This document shows positions 47,230-57,281 of a stretch of DNA of 64,000 nucleotides, piece after piece (positions within the stretch are counted from its first letter, which is position 1; each line of letters begins with the position of its first letter). Position numbers and translations under genes: made by a program. Below the pieces are notes generated by a model. The model saw only the letters and a program-made list of their open reading frames with translations, was not told the DNA's origin and did not search any database. This DNA is from Ascoidea asiatica (lineage: Eukaryota > Ascomycota > Saccharomycetes > Ascoideales > Ascoideaceae). The stretch spans positions 2,351,351-2,415,350 of the forward strand of contig BCKQ01000002.1 in NCBI GenBank assembly GCA_001600695.1, in the 5' to 3' direction.

Positions 47230-50112
47230 ATGTATGAAGATGATGAAGTCATTTATATAAGTGAAGATTCCGATTTGGAATCTAAATCTGATTCTCCAAT
47301 GGATTCAAATTCAAATGACATAAATAATGAAATAAATGATGAAAGTCATATATTATTGAAATTAATCAATAATTCATCAATTTCAAATGATATTATCATA
47401 AATTCAATCTTAAATCAATTACCCTTTCAAACTTTATTACAATTTTCTTTATCAAATAATTTAAATTTATCTAAATTTTCTTCAAATTTATTATTTAATC
47501 AAATTTTTATAAGTAATGAATTTAATAATTCATTTAAATCTAATTCAATTTATAATTCAATTTATAATAAAATTAATCAATTAGATTATTTTATAAAATT
47601 TAATCTTTTTGATATTATTAATTTATATGAAAAAAGTATTTCCAATACTAATAATAAAAATATTCTACTAAACTTAATATTTAATAATTGTTATAATTTA
47701 TTTTTTTTCTTAAATTCTCAATCTTTATTAAATAATAATATTATTGATGATAATTTGAATCTTAATTCTAATTTTAACTTTAAATATGGTTTCAAAAATT
47801 TATATTCTCTACAATTTATTTTTGTCTCAAATATAAATGAAAATTATATAGAAAATGAAAATGATGATAATAATGACAATGACAACAATATTCAAAATGA
47901 CAATGAGATTGATAATGAAGAAATAAAACTAGATCTAAATGAAGACATAGATGAAGATGAAGAAGAAAATGAAAATGAAAATGAAGTGGAATATAATAAT
48001 GATAAACCTGAAAATCATTTAGATCAATTCATTTTATCTAATTTCTTTGATATCTCAAAAGATAAAAACAAAAACATATTTGAAAACTTAAATTACTTAC
48101 AAATTGATAATATTGATAAAAATTATTTAAAATTATCAATTATAGATTTCTCATTTTTAAATAATTTAAATTCAAATAAAATTACAATTTTATTAATAAA
48201 TAATACAAATATTTATAAATTCAATTTAAATTTTGAAAATTTCATAAATTTATCTTTTCTAGATCTATCAAATAATTTAATTAAAAAAATTCCAAAAGAT
48301 TTAAACACTTTAATAAATTTAAATCAATTAAATCTCTCATTTAATAAAATTCATAATTTCAACAATTTTAATAATTTAATTAATCTAAACTCTTTATATC
48401 TCAATAATCAAAAAATTTTAAAAAATCAGAATTTTTTTATAAATGAAATTGAATTTAATAACTTAAAAAATTTAAATTCAATTTATATTAATAATAATTA
48501 TTCAGAGAAAGTTCAAAATACTTTTATAAATTTTGATAATGAATTGAATAAAAATTTAGATTTATTAAATTTATCAAATTCAAATTTCTTTAAAATTATT
48601 CAATTCTATGATTTGTTGAATTTAAAAAATTTATATTTAACAGATTGTAAATTTATCGAATTTCCAATAATTTTCAAAATTAATGAAATTAATAATTTGA
48701 AATTATTAGATTTATCTTGGAATAAGATTATTTCAATTGATAATATAATTAAAAATAATTTCTTATCTTTAGAAAATTTAAATCTATTAAATAATGATAT
48801 TAGAACTTTAAAGAATTCAAGTGAGGATAATGACGAAAATGAAAGTAATTTTGCTAATTTAAGTAATTTAAAAGTTTTGGATTTATCATATAATGAATTA
48901 AATAATATTGAAGAAATATTCATAAATAGAATAAGTTTAGATTCTAACATAAAAACCTCAAAAAATAATAAAAATTTACCTGAATTAAGTTCATTAGAAG
49001 TTTTGAAATTAGATAATAATAAAATCAGTTATGTCAATGGAAATTTCAATAAATTTTTAAAATTAAAAGAAATTGATTTAAGTAAAAATTACATTGAAAA
49101 GATTAATTTTTTTTTAAGTGATGATGAAAATGAAAATGATAATTATTTTAAAATCATTAAGAAATTTCCAAAAATATTTAAATCATGTTTTAAAGAAATT
49201 AATTTATCATTTAATAAATTAGGTAAAAAATTTGAAATTAATCAAAGTTTTTTAAATTTTAATAAATTGAATTTATCAAATAATTTTATAACATCATTTA
49301 ATATAATTATAAATAAAAAAGATTTATCATTGAATATTGAAGAAATTGATTTAAGTAATAACAATATAAAATTTGTTGAAGGTTTAAAAAATTTATCAAA
49401 TTGCTTAAAAGATTTAAATTTAAATTATAATCCATTAACAAGATTACCATATTTTGGAGATAATAAAATCAAAGATAATTATAAAAAATTAGATAAAATT
49501 TCTATAAAATTCAATAGAATTAAAGTTATAAATAAATTACCATTTTTTGGAAAAAATTTATTGAAAATTGAATTGAATTCAAATCCTATTGAATATTTTG
49601 ATTTTGAAGAAAATGAAAGTTTAATAAATGATATCAATGAATATAATGAATATAATGAAGTTAATGAATTCGGTGAAAAGAAAGTAATTGATATGGAAAT
49701 ACTTACGGCAAATTGGAATTTTTTAGAAAGTAATTTATATGGAGATATATTATATAGAATTGAGAATTTTTTCACATTGGATAGAAGTTTTGATGAATAT
49801 AATAAGAAGAAAAAGAAGAATAAGAAATGGAAGAATAAGAATAATGGTCATAGTCATGATCATGGTAGTGATATTGGAAATGAAAATGATATTGGAAATG
49901 ATGATGGAAATGATAATGGAGAAGAGAAAGATGAAATTCTTGAAAAGTACTTTAAGATTCAAAATAAGATAAAGAAAAATAATGAGAATAAAAAACGAAG
50001 GTTGAATGAGATTAGTGAGACAAGTGAGATAAATAAGATTAATGGGAATGAAGAAGAGAATGGTGAAATTGATATTAATATTAATGATAATGAGATTGAT
50101 CTTGAGATTTAA
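47230..50112 (+). CDS. Leucine-rich-repeat protein, Asn-rich
   Basis: A 960-aa protein from the ATG at 47230. The N-terminus is acidic, DDEVIYISEDSDLES, a hydrophobic core followed by acidic and Ser residues as in phospho-regulated SUMO-interaction motifs. An acidic Asn/Asp/Glu-rich linker (about residues 215-260) precedes about 20 leucine-rich repeats of the SDS22-like kind: FLDLSNNLIKKIPKDLNTL, LNQLNLSFNKIHNF, LKLLDLSWNKIISI, LKVLDLSYNELNNI and LEVLKLDNNKISYV. The C-terminus (about 860-960) is basic then acidic, with KKKKKNKKWKNKNN and a His-Gly-Asp stretch. LRR proteins serve as binding scaffolds; the partner is unknown. The nearby gene at 21869 encodes a similar-looking F-box/LRR protein, but no F-box is clear here. 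Confidence 0.75.
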   Translation: MYEDDEVIYISEDSDLESKSDSPMDSNSNDINNEINDESHILLKLINNSSISNDIIINSILNQLPFQTLLQFSLSNNLNLSKFSSNLLFNQIFISNEFNNSFKSNSIYNSIYNKINQLDYFIKFNLFDIINLYEKSISNTNNKNILLNLIFNNCYNLFFFLNSQSLLNNNIIDDNLNLNSNFNFKYGFKNLYSLQFIFVSNINENYIENENDDNNDNDNNIQNDNEIDNEEIKLDLNEDIDEDEEENENENEVEYNNDKPENHLDQFILSNFFDISKDKNKNIFENLNYLQIDNIDKNYLKLSIIDFSFLNNLNSNKITILLINNTNIYKFNLNFENFINLSFLDLSNNLIKKIPKDLNTLINLNQLNLSFNKIHNFNNFNNLINLNSLYLNNQKILKNQNFFINEIEFNNLKNLNSIYINNNYSEKVQNTFINFDNELNKNLDLLNLSNSNFFKIIQFYDLLNLKNLYLTDCKFIEFPIIFKINEINNLKLLDLSWNKIISIDNIIKNNFLSLENLNLLNNDIRTLKNSSEDNDENESNFANLSNLKVLDLSYNELNNIEEIFINRISLDSNIKTSKNNKNLPELSSLEVLKLDNNKISYVNGNFNKFLKLKEIDLSKNYIEKINFFLSDDENENDNYFKIIKKFPKIFKSCFKEINLSFNKLGKKFEINQSFLNFNKLNLSNNFITSFNIIINKKDLSLNIEEIDLSNNNIKFVEGLKNLSNCLKDLNLNYNPLTRLPYFGDNKIKDNYKKLDKISIKFNRIKVINKLPFFGKNLLKIELNSNPIEYFDFEENESLINDINEYNEYNEVNEFGEKKVIDMEILTANWNFLESNLYGDILYRIENFFTLDRSFDEYNKKKKKNKKWKNKNNGHSHDHGSDIGNENDIGNDDGNDNGEEKDEILEKYFKIQNKIKKNNENKKRRLNEISETSEINKINGNEEENGEIDININDNEIDLEI

Positions 50113-50164
50113 TGATATAATATGTATTCAATGTATATAATGTATAAGAGGTATATATACTGTA

Positions 50165-51001
50165 TTAGTATTTTATTGGATAATCTAAGTTATTATTGGA
50201 TATAATATCATTTATAATCAATTGAATATCATTGAAATTATTAAATTGAATAAAATTAGTAAATTTTTGTAAAATACAATATCTAATTAAATCATTTTTT
50301 GATTTTGCAAATAATAAATTAGTTTCCTTTGCAGCACTTACATCAGATACACCATCACCACAATAAAAATAAAAGAATTTATCATTATTTGATTTAGATA
50401 GATTTTTATCAACTTCAGAAATTATTTCTTTAATACAAATTGATTTATCATGACCAAAAGAAGAAGAATCTCTATAACTAATAGACCAAAATGGAGGATT
50501 AGAACCAAGGATATTTACATTATTTGAAATTATTGGAATTTTATAATTATTTAAATTTAAAAAAGATTTAATTTCATTTGATAAGTTTGTTGAAATTAAA
50601 TTTTCAATTATTGGTTTCATTCCAGAACTTACAATAATTAATAAAATTTTATTATTAATTAAGAATTTTAAAAAATTTTCAAAATAATTATCAAATTTAA
50701 TATTTTGTTTGAGATAATCTATACAATAATTATAATTTTTTAAAATTGCAACTGAATCCATTTCTTTTTTAAAACCATCTCTGAAAGATACTTTTTCAAA
50801 TAAAATTTCTTCACCAATTTCCTTACGTAATTTTTGACCCATACCTAAATTATCAGTAAGATAATCATTTGAATCTAATTGAGTGATAGTACCATCGAAA
50901 TCAGAAAATACAATTGAATTATAAGATTTAATGAAATCTGGAGATGATAAATTAATATCATATTCTGATTTTATCTCTTGAATAATATTTGTATAAGTCA
51001 T
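50165..51001 (-). CDS. PYP1: Pyp1-like HAD phosphatase
   Basis: A 278-aa haloacid-dehalogenase phosphatase similar to S. cerevisiae YNL010W (Pyp1), a sugar/polyol phosphatase. All HAD motifs are intact: motif I FSDFDGTITQLDSNDY (nucleophile Asp and the DxD acid), motif II VSSGMKPIIE, motif III Lys in FGHDKS and motif IV YCGDGVSDVSAAKE. ETNLLFAKSKNDLI matches the family's C-terminal block. Cytosolic and soluble, with no signal peptide. Tail-to-tail with the LRR gene, 52 bp between stops. About 35 residues longer than the yeast protein because of an N-terminal extension and Asn-rich inserts. Confidence 0.9.
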   Translation of the reverse strand: MTYTNIIQEIKSEYDINLSSPDFIKSYNSIVFSDFDGTITQLDSNDYLTDNLGMGQKLRKEIGEEILFEKVSFRDGFKKEMDSVAILKNYNYCIDYLKQNIKFDNYFENFLKFLINNKILLIIVSSGMKPIIENLISTNLSNEIKSFLNLNNYKIPIISNNVNILGSNPPFWSISYRDSSSFGHDKSICIKEIISEVDKNLSKSNNDKFFYFYCGDGVSDVSAAKETNLLFAKSKNDLIRYCILQKFTNFIQFNNFNDIQLIINDIISNNNLDYPIKY

Positions 51002-52146
51002 TTTAGATCAGTAGTTAATTCTTTGTTCTTTGAAGGAATTAAATTATCTAAGGAGGATAAGATTAGTGATTTATAAGTTATTTATCAATTACCAAATCAA
51101 TTATCTATAAATCATTTACAAATCAATCAATCAATCAATCAGCAATTATCAACTATTCACCAGTGTTATTCATTAACCATTAATCATTTATTCATAAACC
51201 ATAAAACTATTCTTTCATCGAAGTTCTGTGTGCATCTCGAATGTACTGGAATTTTCGTGTTTGTTCTTAAAATGACGTAGTGTCTTCTAGAACAATACTT
51301 TATTTTATTTCTTTTCTTAAGTATGGGAAGTGAACTTTCACATACTAAATATACAAATTTATTCTTAAGATGGGTTACCCGCTCCTATTTTCCACTAATA
51401 TAAATAGGGCACTTACCTCCCATATTTTTTATATAATTTTTATATATTTTATATTTTAATTAACAATTGTTTATAATTTGAATTAGATATCTTCTTAGTA
51501 ATAATTAGATATTTCGTTCGAACTACAATCATCGACGTCATTCCGGGCACGGAAATTAAAAGTAAATACAAAATTTTAGAAACAAACTGCGGATTATGTC
51601 ATCCGTTTATATAACCATCATAACGGGTCTAATGTATAGTGATGTATTTTTTACCTTCAAATACGTTCCGTGATCTTTACCATGGATTTGTTTCCATATT
51701 ACGTAACACGGACTATAAGATCCATACCTATGGGACTAATGCAAGTGGACTTTGGTCCTACAGCTTTGAACAGTAACTCGATTTCTTGTATTTCCGCTAA
51801 AAACCGCGTTCAAAACCCAGTTGCTTGCTCACGTGCCTCTGACTAATAATCTGAATAATTTTTCAGTTGCCAGGCCCAGTCCAAACAAATTCGCTTGTTC
51901 TTAATTTATTTACTCATTTATTTATTCTTTGATTATTTTATGAACTGAAAAATATACACCTGCCAGACAAACAGATAGATATATTTCAAAAAAAAAAAGA
52001 CATTTATTCATTGTCATTACTATCTTCAGTGATAAATATTTCAGAAATATAAATACAAATCAATTCAGTTATTATACATATCCTTTTACTTCTCATTAAT
52101 TTCATTTTCAATTTCACTTTCACTTTCAATTTCTTTATATTAAAAA
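51002..52146. other. Divergent intergenic, PYP1 to FRS1, with repeat copy 2
   Basis: 1145 bp. 51211-51531 is the second LTR-like repeat. About 51535-51900 is G+C-richer (ATCGACGTCATTCCGGGC), has a CACGTG E-box (51830-51835) and no open frame. The final 240 bp are the A+T-rich FRS1 promoter, with CACTTTCACTTTC just before the start codon. Confidence 0.5.
51211..51531 (+). mobile_element. LTR-like dispersed repeat, copy 2
   Basis: Inverted counterpart of 31545-31868. Read on the plus strand it begins near TATTCTTTCATCGAAG, has TTACCCG (Reb1-type) followed by TATAAATAGGG about 30 bp downstream, and ends CTACAATCA. It differs by small indels and substitutions. No coding region, and no matching target duplication was found. 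Confidence 0.55.
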
Positions 52147-54053
52147 ATGCCTACCGTAGCTGTTGATAAAGAAGATTTATTTGAACTTCTTGGGTATGTA
52201 TGACTCACAATTTTCATTTACATCTATTTTTATATTTTTATATATATATAATCAGAATTAAGAATACTAACAATATCTTATATTTCATTAGTCATGTATA
52301 TACCACTGAGGAATTTGATAATTTATGTTTTGAATTTGGTATTGAATTAGATGATGATACAACAAACGATTGTTTACCAGATGAAAGACCTCAATTTAAA
52401 ATTGATATTCCTGCAAATAGATATGATTTATTATGTATTGAAGGTATTGCTCAATCTTTAAATGAATTCTTAGGTAATTCAAATTCTCCAATTTATAAAT
52501 ATTCAATTGAAAAACCAATTTATTCTTTAACAATTGATGAAAATACTTCAATTCAAAGACCTTATGCATGTGGTGCAATTTTAAGAAATATTAATTTTAC
52601 TGAAAGATCTTATAAATCTTTTATTTCTTTACAAGATAAATTACATTCAAATTTATGTAGAAATAGAACTTTAGTTGCAATAGGTACTCATGATTTAGAT
52701 AAAATTAATCCGAATTTTATTTATAAATTATCAAATAAAGATGAAATTAATTTTATACCTTTAAATCAAAATAATTATGTTAATGGTGAAAATTTTATTA
52801 ATTTTTATAAAAATGATAAAAATTTAAATAAATTTTTAAATATTATTGAAAATTTTAATCAATATCCAACTATTTTTGATTCAAATTCAAATCTTTGTTC
52901 TTTACCACCAATTATTAATTCTGAAAAATCTAAAATTACTTTAAATACAAAAAATGTTTTTATTGAATGTACTGCAACTGATAAAACTAAATTAGATATT
53001 GTTATAAATCAATTAGTTGCAATGTTTTCAAGATATTGTGAAATTCCATTTACAATTGAACCAATTAATATTATCTCAAATCATAATAATCAATCAAGAA
53101 TTTCTCCAATTTTAAAAAAAAGAAAAATGACTGCTGAAATTGATTATATAAATAGATGTCTTGGTTTAAATTTATCTTCATCTCAAATTTGTAAATTATT
53201 AATTAAAATGTCTTTATTTGCAACTCAAAATGATTCTGATTCAAATTTAATTGATGTTTCAATTCCAATCACAAGACCAGATATTTTACATCAATGTGAT
53301 ATAATGGAAGATGTTGGTATTGCTTATGGTTATAATAATTTAATCAAATCAAGTAATAATATTAATTTCTCTTCTTCAAATAATAATAATAAAAATAATA
53401 GCTTAAATGGTTCTTTATTACCGATCACAAAAGTTTCAGATATCATCAGATCTGCTTCTGCTCAATCTACTTGGTCTGAAATTATGGCTTTAACTTTATG
53501 TTCTCATGATGAAAATTTTAAATTTTTAAATAGAATTGATGATAATCAAAAAGCTGTTAAATTAGCAAATCCAAAAACTGCTGAATATCAAGTTGTTAGA
53601 ACTTCTTTAATTCCAGGAATTTTAAAAACTATAAGAGAAAATCAAAAACATTCATTACCAATAAAAATTTTTGAATGTGGTGATATTGTAATTAAAGATC
53701 TTTCAAAAGAAAGAAATGCTAAAAATCAAACAAATTGGTCTGCTTTTTATGCTGGTAAAACTTCTGGTTTTGAAATTATTCAAGGTTTATTAGATAAAAT
53801 TATGGAAACAATGAGATCTCCGTGGATTGAAAATCCAATTACTGATAAAAGAAGAGGTTATTGGATTGAAGGCAGTGATGACGATAAAGTTTTTTTCCCT
53901 GGTAGAGGTTCAATAGTTTATTGGAGATCAAAAGATAATTCAGATCCAATAATTATTGGTAATTTAGGTGTTATTCATCCTGAAGTTACTAAAAACTTTG
54001 ATATTCCATTTGCTGTTTCTGCTGTTGAATTAAATATTGAATATTTCCTTTAA
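52147..54053 (+). CDS. FRS1: Cytosolic phenylalanyl-tRNA synthetase beta subunit (spliced)
   Basis: Two exons, 52147-52193 and 52292-54053, give a 602-aa protein (S. cerevisiae Frs1 is 595 aa). The short first exon encodes [16 protein letters not shown], matching the yeast start MPTVSVNKQQLFDLLG; splicing completes a Gly codon. The protein pairs with Frs2 as the alpha2-beta2 enzyme that charges tRNA-Phe. Visible features are [85 protein letters not shown], the [17 protein letters not shown] segment and the editing/tRNA-binding C-terminus with FFPGRGS. Only the intron interrupts it. Confidence 0.95.
52194..52291 (+). other. FRS1 spliceosomal intron (98 nt)
   Basis: Donor GTATGT (52194-52199), branch point TACTAAC (52265-52271) and acceptor TAG ending at 52291, 20 nt after the branch point. 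All three signals are the strict yeast consensus. The intron lies 47 nt into the reading frame, in phase 2. Confidence 0.93.
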
Positions 54054-54256
54054 ATTATTTCACTAATCTTTTTTATTTTATTCTCTAAATTCATTTATTC
54101 AATTATATAAATAATAAAATATATTAATATTAAATATATAGATTTATATTATAATAAAGCTTATATCAAAACACATTACAATAATAACACATTCGAAAAT
54201 TTAATCTATTTAGCTAAAATTCTAATATTTATTATAATACTCAAAAAAATTTATCA

Positions 54257-56476
54257 TTACTTTTTATCTGAATTTACAGATAATAAACTATATTGATTTA
54301 ATAAAATACAATCACCTCCTCTAATTGGATCTAAACCATAGTTATAAAATATTCCTTCAGAAGTAATTACCATAACATTTAATAAACCATTTGTTGATTT
54401 ATTTAGAAATTTATTTTTATTTTTAATTTTTGTATTTGTTGGATTAACTGTTAAAAAATCATCAGGAATTAAATCTTTTGTAATTTCGTTACCTATTGAA
54501 ACTACAGATCTTGTACCTGTTGAAGCTGGAATCTTTAATGAAGCAAAATGTCTTGTTGGTCTCAAAACAGATTTAACTCTTCTTGGTAAATATATACCCA
54601 TTTTTTCTGCAGCTTTTCTACCTAAAGATTGAGAAGATTGTCTAATTAATCTACCTACAGTTCTTCTTGAGGAATCAATTAATGGTTTTGCAGTTGAAAC
54701 TAAAGAAGAAGCTGTTATTGAAGATTGATTTGTTACAGATATTGAATCTGAAGGTAAATCGGATTGATCAATAACATCCATTGAACCTAAAGAACCAAAA
54801 GATGATGAAGATAAACGACGATGATTTGAATTAAGATCATTATTATTGATATTATTATTATTATTACTATTTGAGGTTGAATTTGGAGTAGTATTAGTAG
54901 AGTTGTTATTACTAGGGTTATTTAAACTTGAAGTTGGAGTTAAATTTGAAGATTGAATTTGACTTGATTGATTAGTTTGATTGGATTTAATTGAAGATGA
55001 AGTTGAAGTATTTTGATTACCTGATAAAGGTTCTAGAGAAGTATAATCATTTGAAAGATATTTAGTATTATTTAATTCTTCTTCACCTAATCTAAAAATA
55101 TGAACAGTTTCAGTAGCACTTGAAGCAGTTAAGAATTTATTATCATTTGAAAAATTTAAAGAATAAATTTTAGTACCATAAGTACCTCTTCTAAACTGAT
55201 ATAATTTTTGACCAGATTCTATTGAAAATACTCTTACTATAGTACCTTTAATTGAAGCAGTTGCTAATAATGATCCATCTTTTGATATTGCAATTGCTGC
55301 CAATGAAGCTTTATGAGCTTCAATTACACATATTGGTTGTAATGAAGTTATATCAAATATTGTCACATCTCCTGATCTATTTAGGTTATTTTGATTTAAG
55401 TTATTTGAATTATTATTATTACTATTGCTATTATTTGTATTGTTATTATTATTTGAATTTGAATTACTATTTGGATCTAAAGAGAATGAATTTGATAGTA
55501 AATTATTATTGTTATTACTATTATTATTGTTAGAAGTAGAATTTAAGTTTAAATTGACATGATTTGATAAGGGACTAAAATGATGGTCAAAGAAAGAATT
55601 TGAATTTGAGTTTGAGTTTGAATTCGAATTCAAGTTTGAATTAGTAGTAATATTATTAGACATTGAACTATTTGATTGATTATTATTCGATTGATTATTA
55701 ATTGATTGATTATTATTTGAATTTGATAAAGGATTAATTGAAGATAAAGTTCTTGGAGGAGAAGGATAAGCTAAAAAATTATAATTTATTGAATCATTTG
55801 GAGATAAAGCTAAAATACCATTAAAATTAGGTACAGTTTCAATAATATGTAATAATTTCATTAATTTTATATCATAAATATAAATTTGATCAATCAAAAG
55901 TACTATTAAATTTGATTTATTTAATTTAATATTTAAAATAGTTGATGGAAAAGTTAATTCACAAATTATCAAATTTTTTTTACAATTTATTAATTTTAAC
56001 CTTCTTGGAGACATATTTGGTTGGTCACCTAAACCAACAATTGCAATCAAAGAAGATGAATAAAGCATTTCAATTAAACTTATTGAACCTAACTTTTTAT
56101 GAAAAAATTTCCCAAATGGATTACAGCTAAAAATCTTATAACCAGTTTTTGTACCAATTGTAAAACAAGAAGAATCTTGATTAAAATTTATATAATTTAT
56201 TAAGTCTATTGAATCATTGGTATTATTATTGGAATTGTTATTTTTATTTTTACCTTTATTTGTAGGATTGAAGTTATGATCGTTTAAAGAAGTTGAATTT
56301 GAACGAGAGTGAGAATTACTTGAAGAACTATTACTATTGTTATTATTATTATGATCTTGACTATTGTTAGAATCATTAGAAGAATATTTATTATTCATAG
56401 GATGTAGTTCACTTGAAAATTTCAATTTTAAACTTGAATTCTGTTTGGATAGTGGTTTAATATTAATGGAAGACAT
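54257..56476 (-). CDS. ATG18: PROPPIN, Atg18-type PI3P/PI(3,5)P2-binding protein
   Basis: A 739-aa seven-bladed WD-repeat protein. PROPPINs bind PtdIns3P and PtdIns(3,5)P2 and act in autophagosome formation and vacuole inheritance. The diagnostic FRRG loop is at residues 428-431 (GQKLYQFRRGTYG). Other family blocks are FNQDSSCFTIGTKTGYKIF, MLYSSSLIAIVGLGDQPNMS, PRRLKLINCKK, FLAYPSP, GDVTIFDITSLQPICVIEAH and LAAIAISKDGSLLATASIKG. Asn/Ser-rich inserts, especially residues about 245-368 and 490-570, make it longer than the roughly 500-aa yeast protein. SLGRKAAEKMGIYLPRRVKS before the last blade is typical of the Atg18 subtype. Confidence 0.9.
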   Translation of the reverse strand: MSSINIKPLSKQNSSLKLKFSSELHPMNNKYSSNDSNNSQDHNNNNNSNSSSSNSHSRSNSTSLNDHNFNPTNKGKNKNNNSNNNTNDSIDLINYINFNQDSSCFTIGTKTGYKIFSCNPFGKFFHKKLGSISLIEMLYSSSLIAIVGLGDQPNMSPRRLKLINCKKNLIICELTFPSTILNIKLNKSNLIVLLIDQIYIYDIKLMKLLHIIETVPNFNGILALSPNDSINYNFLAYPSPPRTLSSINPLSNSNNNQSINNQSNNNQSNSSMSNNITTNSNLNSNSNSNSNSNSFFDHHFSPLSNHVNLNLNSTSNNNNSNNNNNLLSNSFSLDPNSNSNSNNNNNTNNSNSNNNNSNNLNQNNLNRSGDVTIFDITSLQPICVIEAHKASLAAIAISKDGSLLATASIKGTIVRVFSIESGQKLYQFRRGTYGTKIYSLNFSNDNKFLTASSATETVHIFRLGEEELNNTKYLSNDYTSLEPLSGNQNTSTSSSIKSNQTNQSSQIQSSNLTPTSSLNNPSNNNSTNTTPNSTSNSNNNNNINNNDLNSNHRRLSSSSFGSLGSMDVIDQSDLPSDSISVTNQSSITASSLVSTAKPLIDSSRRTVGRLIRQSSQSLGRKAAEKMGIYLPRRVKSVLRPTRHFASLKIPASTGTRSVVSIGNEITKDLIPDDFLTVNPTNTKIKNKNKFLNKSTNGLLNVMVITSEGIFYNYGLDPIRGGDCILLNQYSLLSVNSDKK

Positions 56477-57281
56477 TTTAGATGGGTGAATTATTGATAA
56501 ATATGATTTTACTCAGTTTTGGCATTTATGTTTACCTATCTCTATATATGTATTTTTGTAAGTTTAAATCTGCCTCTAGGTTTATATCTATATCTATATA
56601 TTTATCAGTATTTTTATTTTAAATAGCCCGTGATAAACCTGTAGATAAGTGAGTAAATATAAAGATAATATATCAAATAGAAATATTTTGTTATATATTA
56701 ATTATGAGTTATTGGACATAAGATAATTTTTATATGCTTGATATATTCAATATATTTAGTATATTTGATATAGATTTGGTGTATTGATAGTGATATATTT
56801 GACTTTTGGTGTAACAAGCTTCTAGTTAAAGCTAACTCCATACAAAATTAGTCAAACCCATTCAAACCCATTCAAACCTTAGAAACCCAGGAAAATGAAA
56901 AGAAGTCAAAGAAAAAGGGGCGCACGTGAAAGTGATTAGGTAAGCAAGTTTTGCAATGACATAAGAAATGATGTCAGCAAAGCCATAAGTACGGATGTTT
57001 TATAATTCCGGAATCTGGTCATATGATACCCTCGAATGTCATTTGCAATATCCGATATCAGTTTTATTTAGCCTAAATTGACACCGATTTTGAGGAAATT
57101 CTCCCATTTCATATTCTTTCAGGCTTTAAACGTTGAATTTAAAGTTTAGGATCAAACTTTAGATTGGTGTTGAACCCTTTATTTTTTTATGAGGGTTGTA
57201 TTTGAATTTTATTTGGCATTGTAGAATTACATTATATTACAATTTCATGATTTCATAAGAGTATATACTAAATTTATATTA
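56477..57281. other. Intergenic between ATG18 and the yapsin-like gene
   Basis: 805 bp, the promoter of ATG18 and the 3' flank of the yapsin-like gene. It contains A+T-rich TATATATA and TTTAGTATATTTGATATAG runs (about 56715-56770) and a G+C-richer part (about 56880-57060) with a CACGTG E-box (56923-56928). No gene is recognised. Confidence 0.45.
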
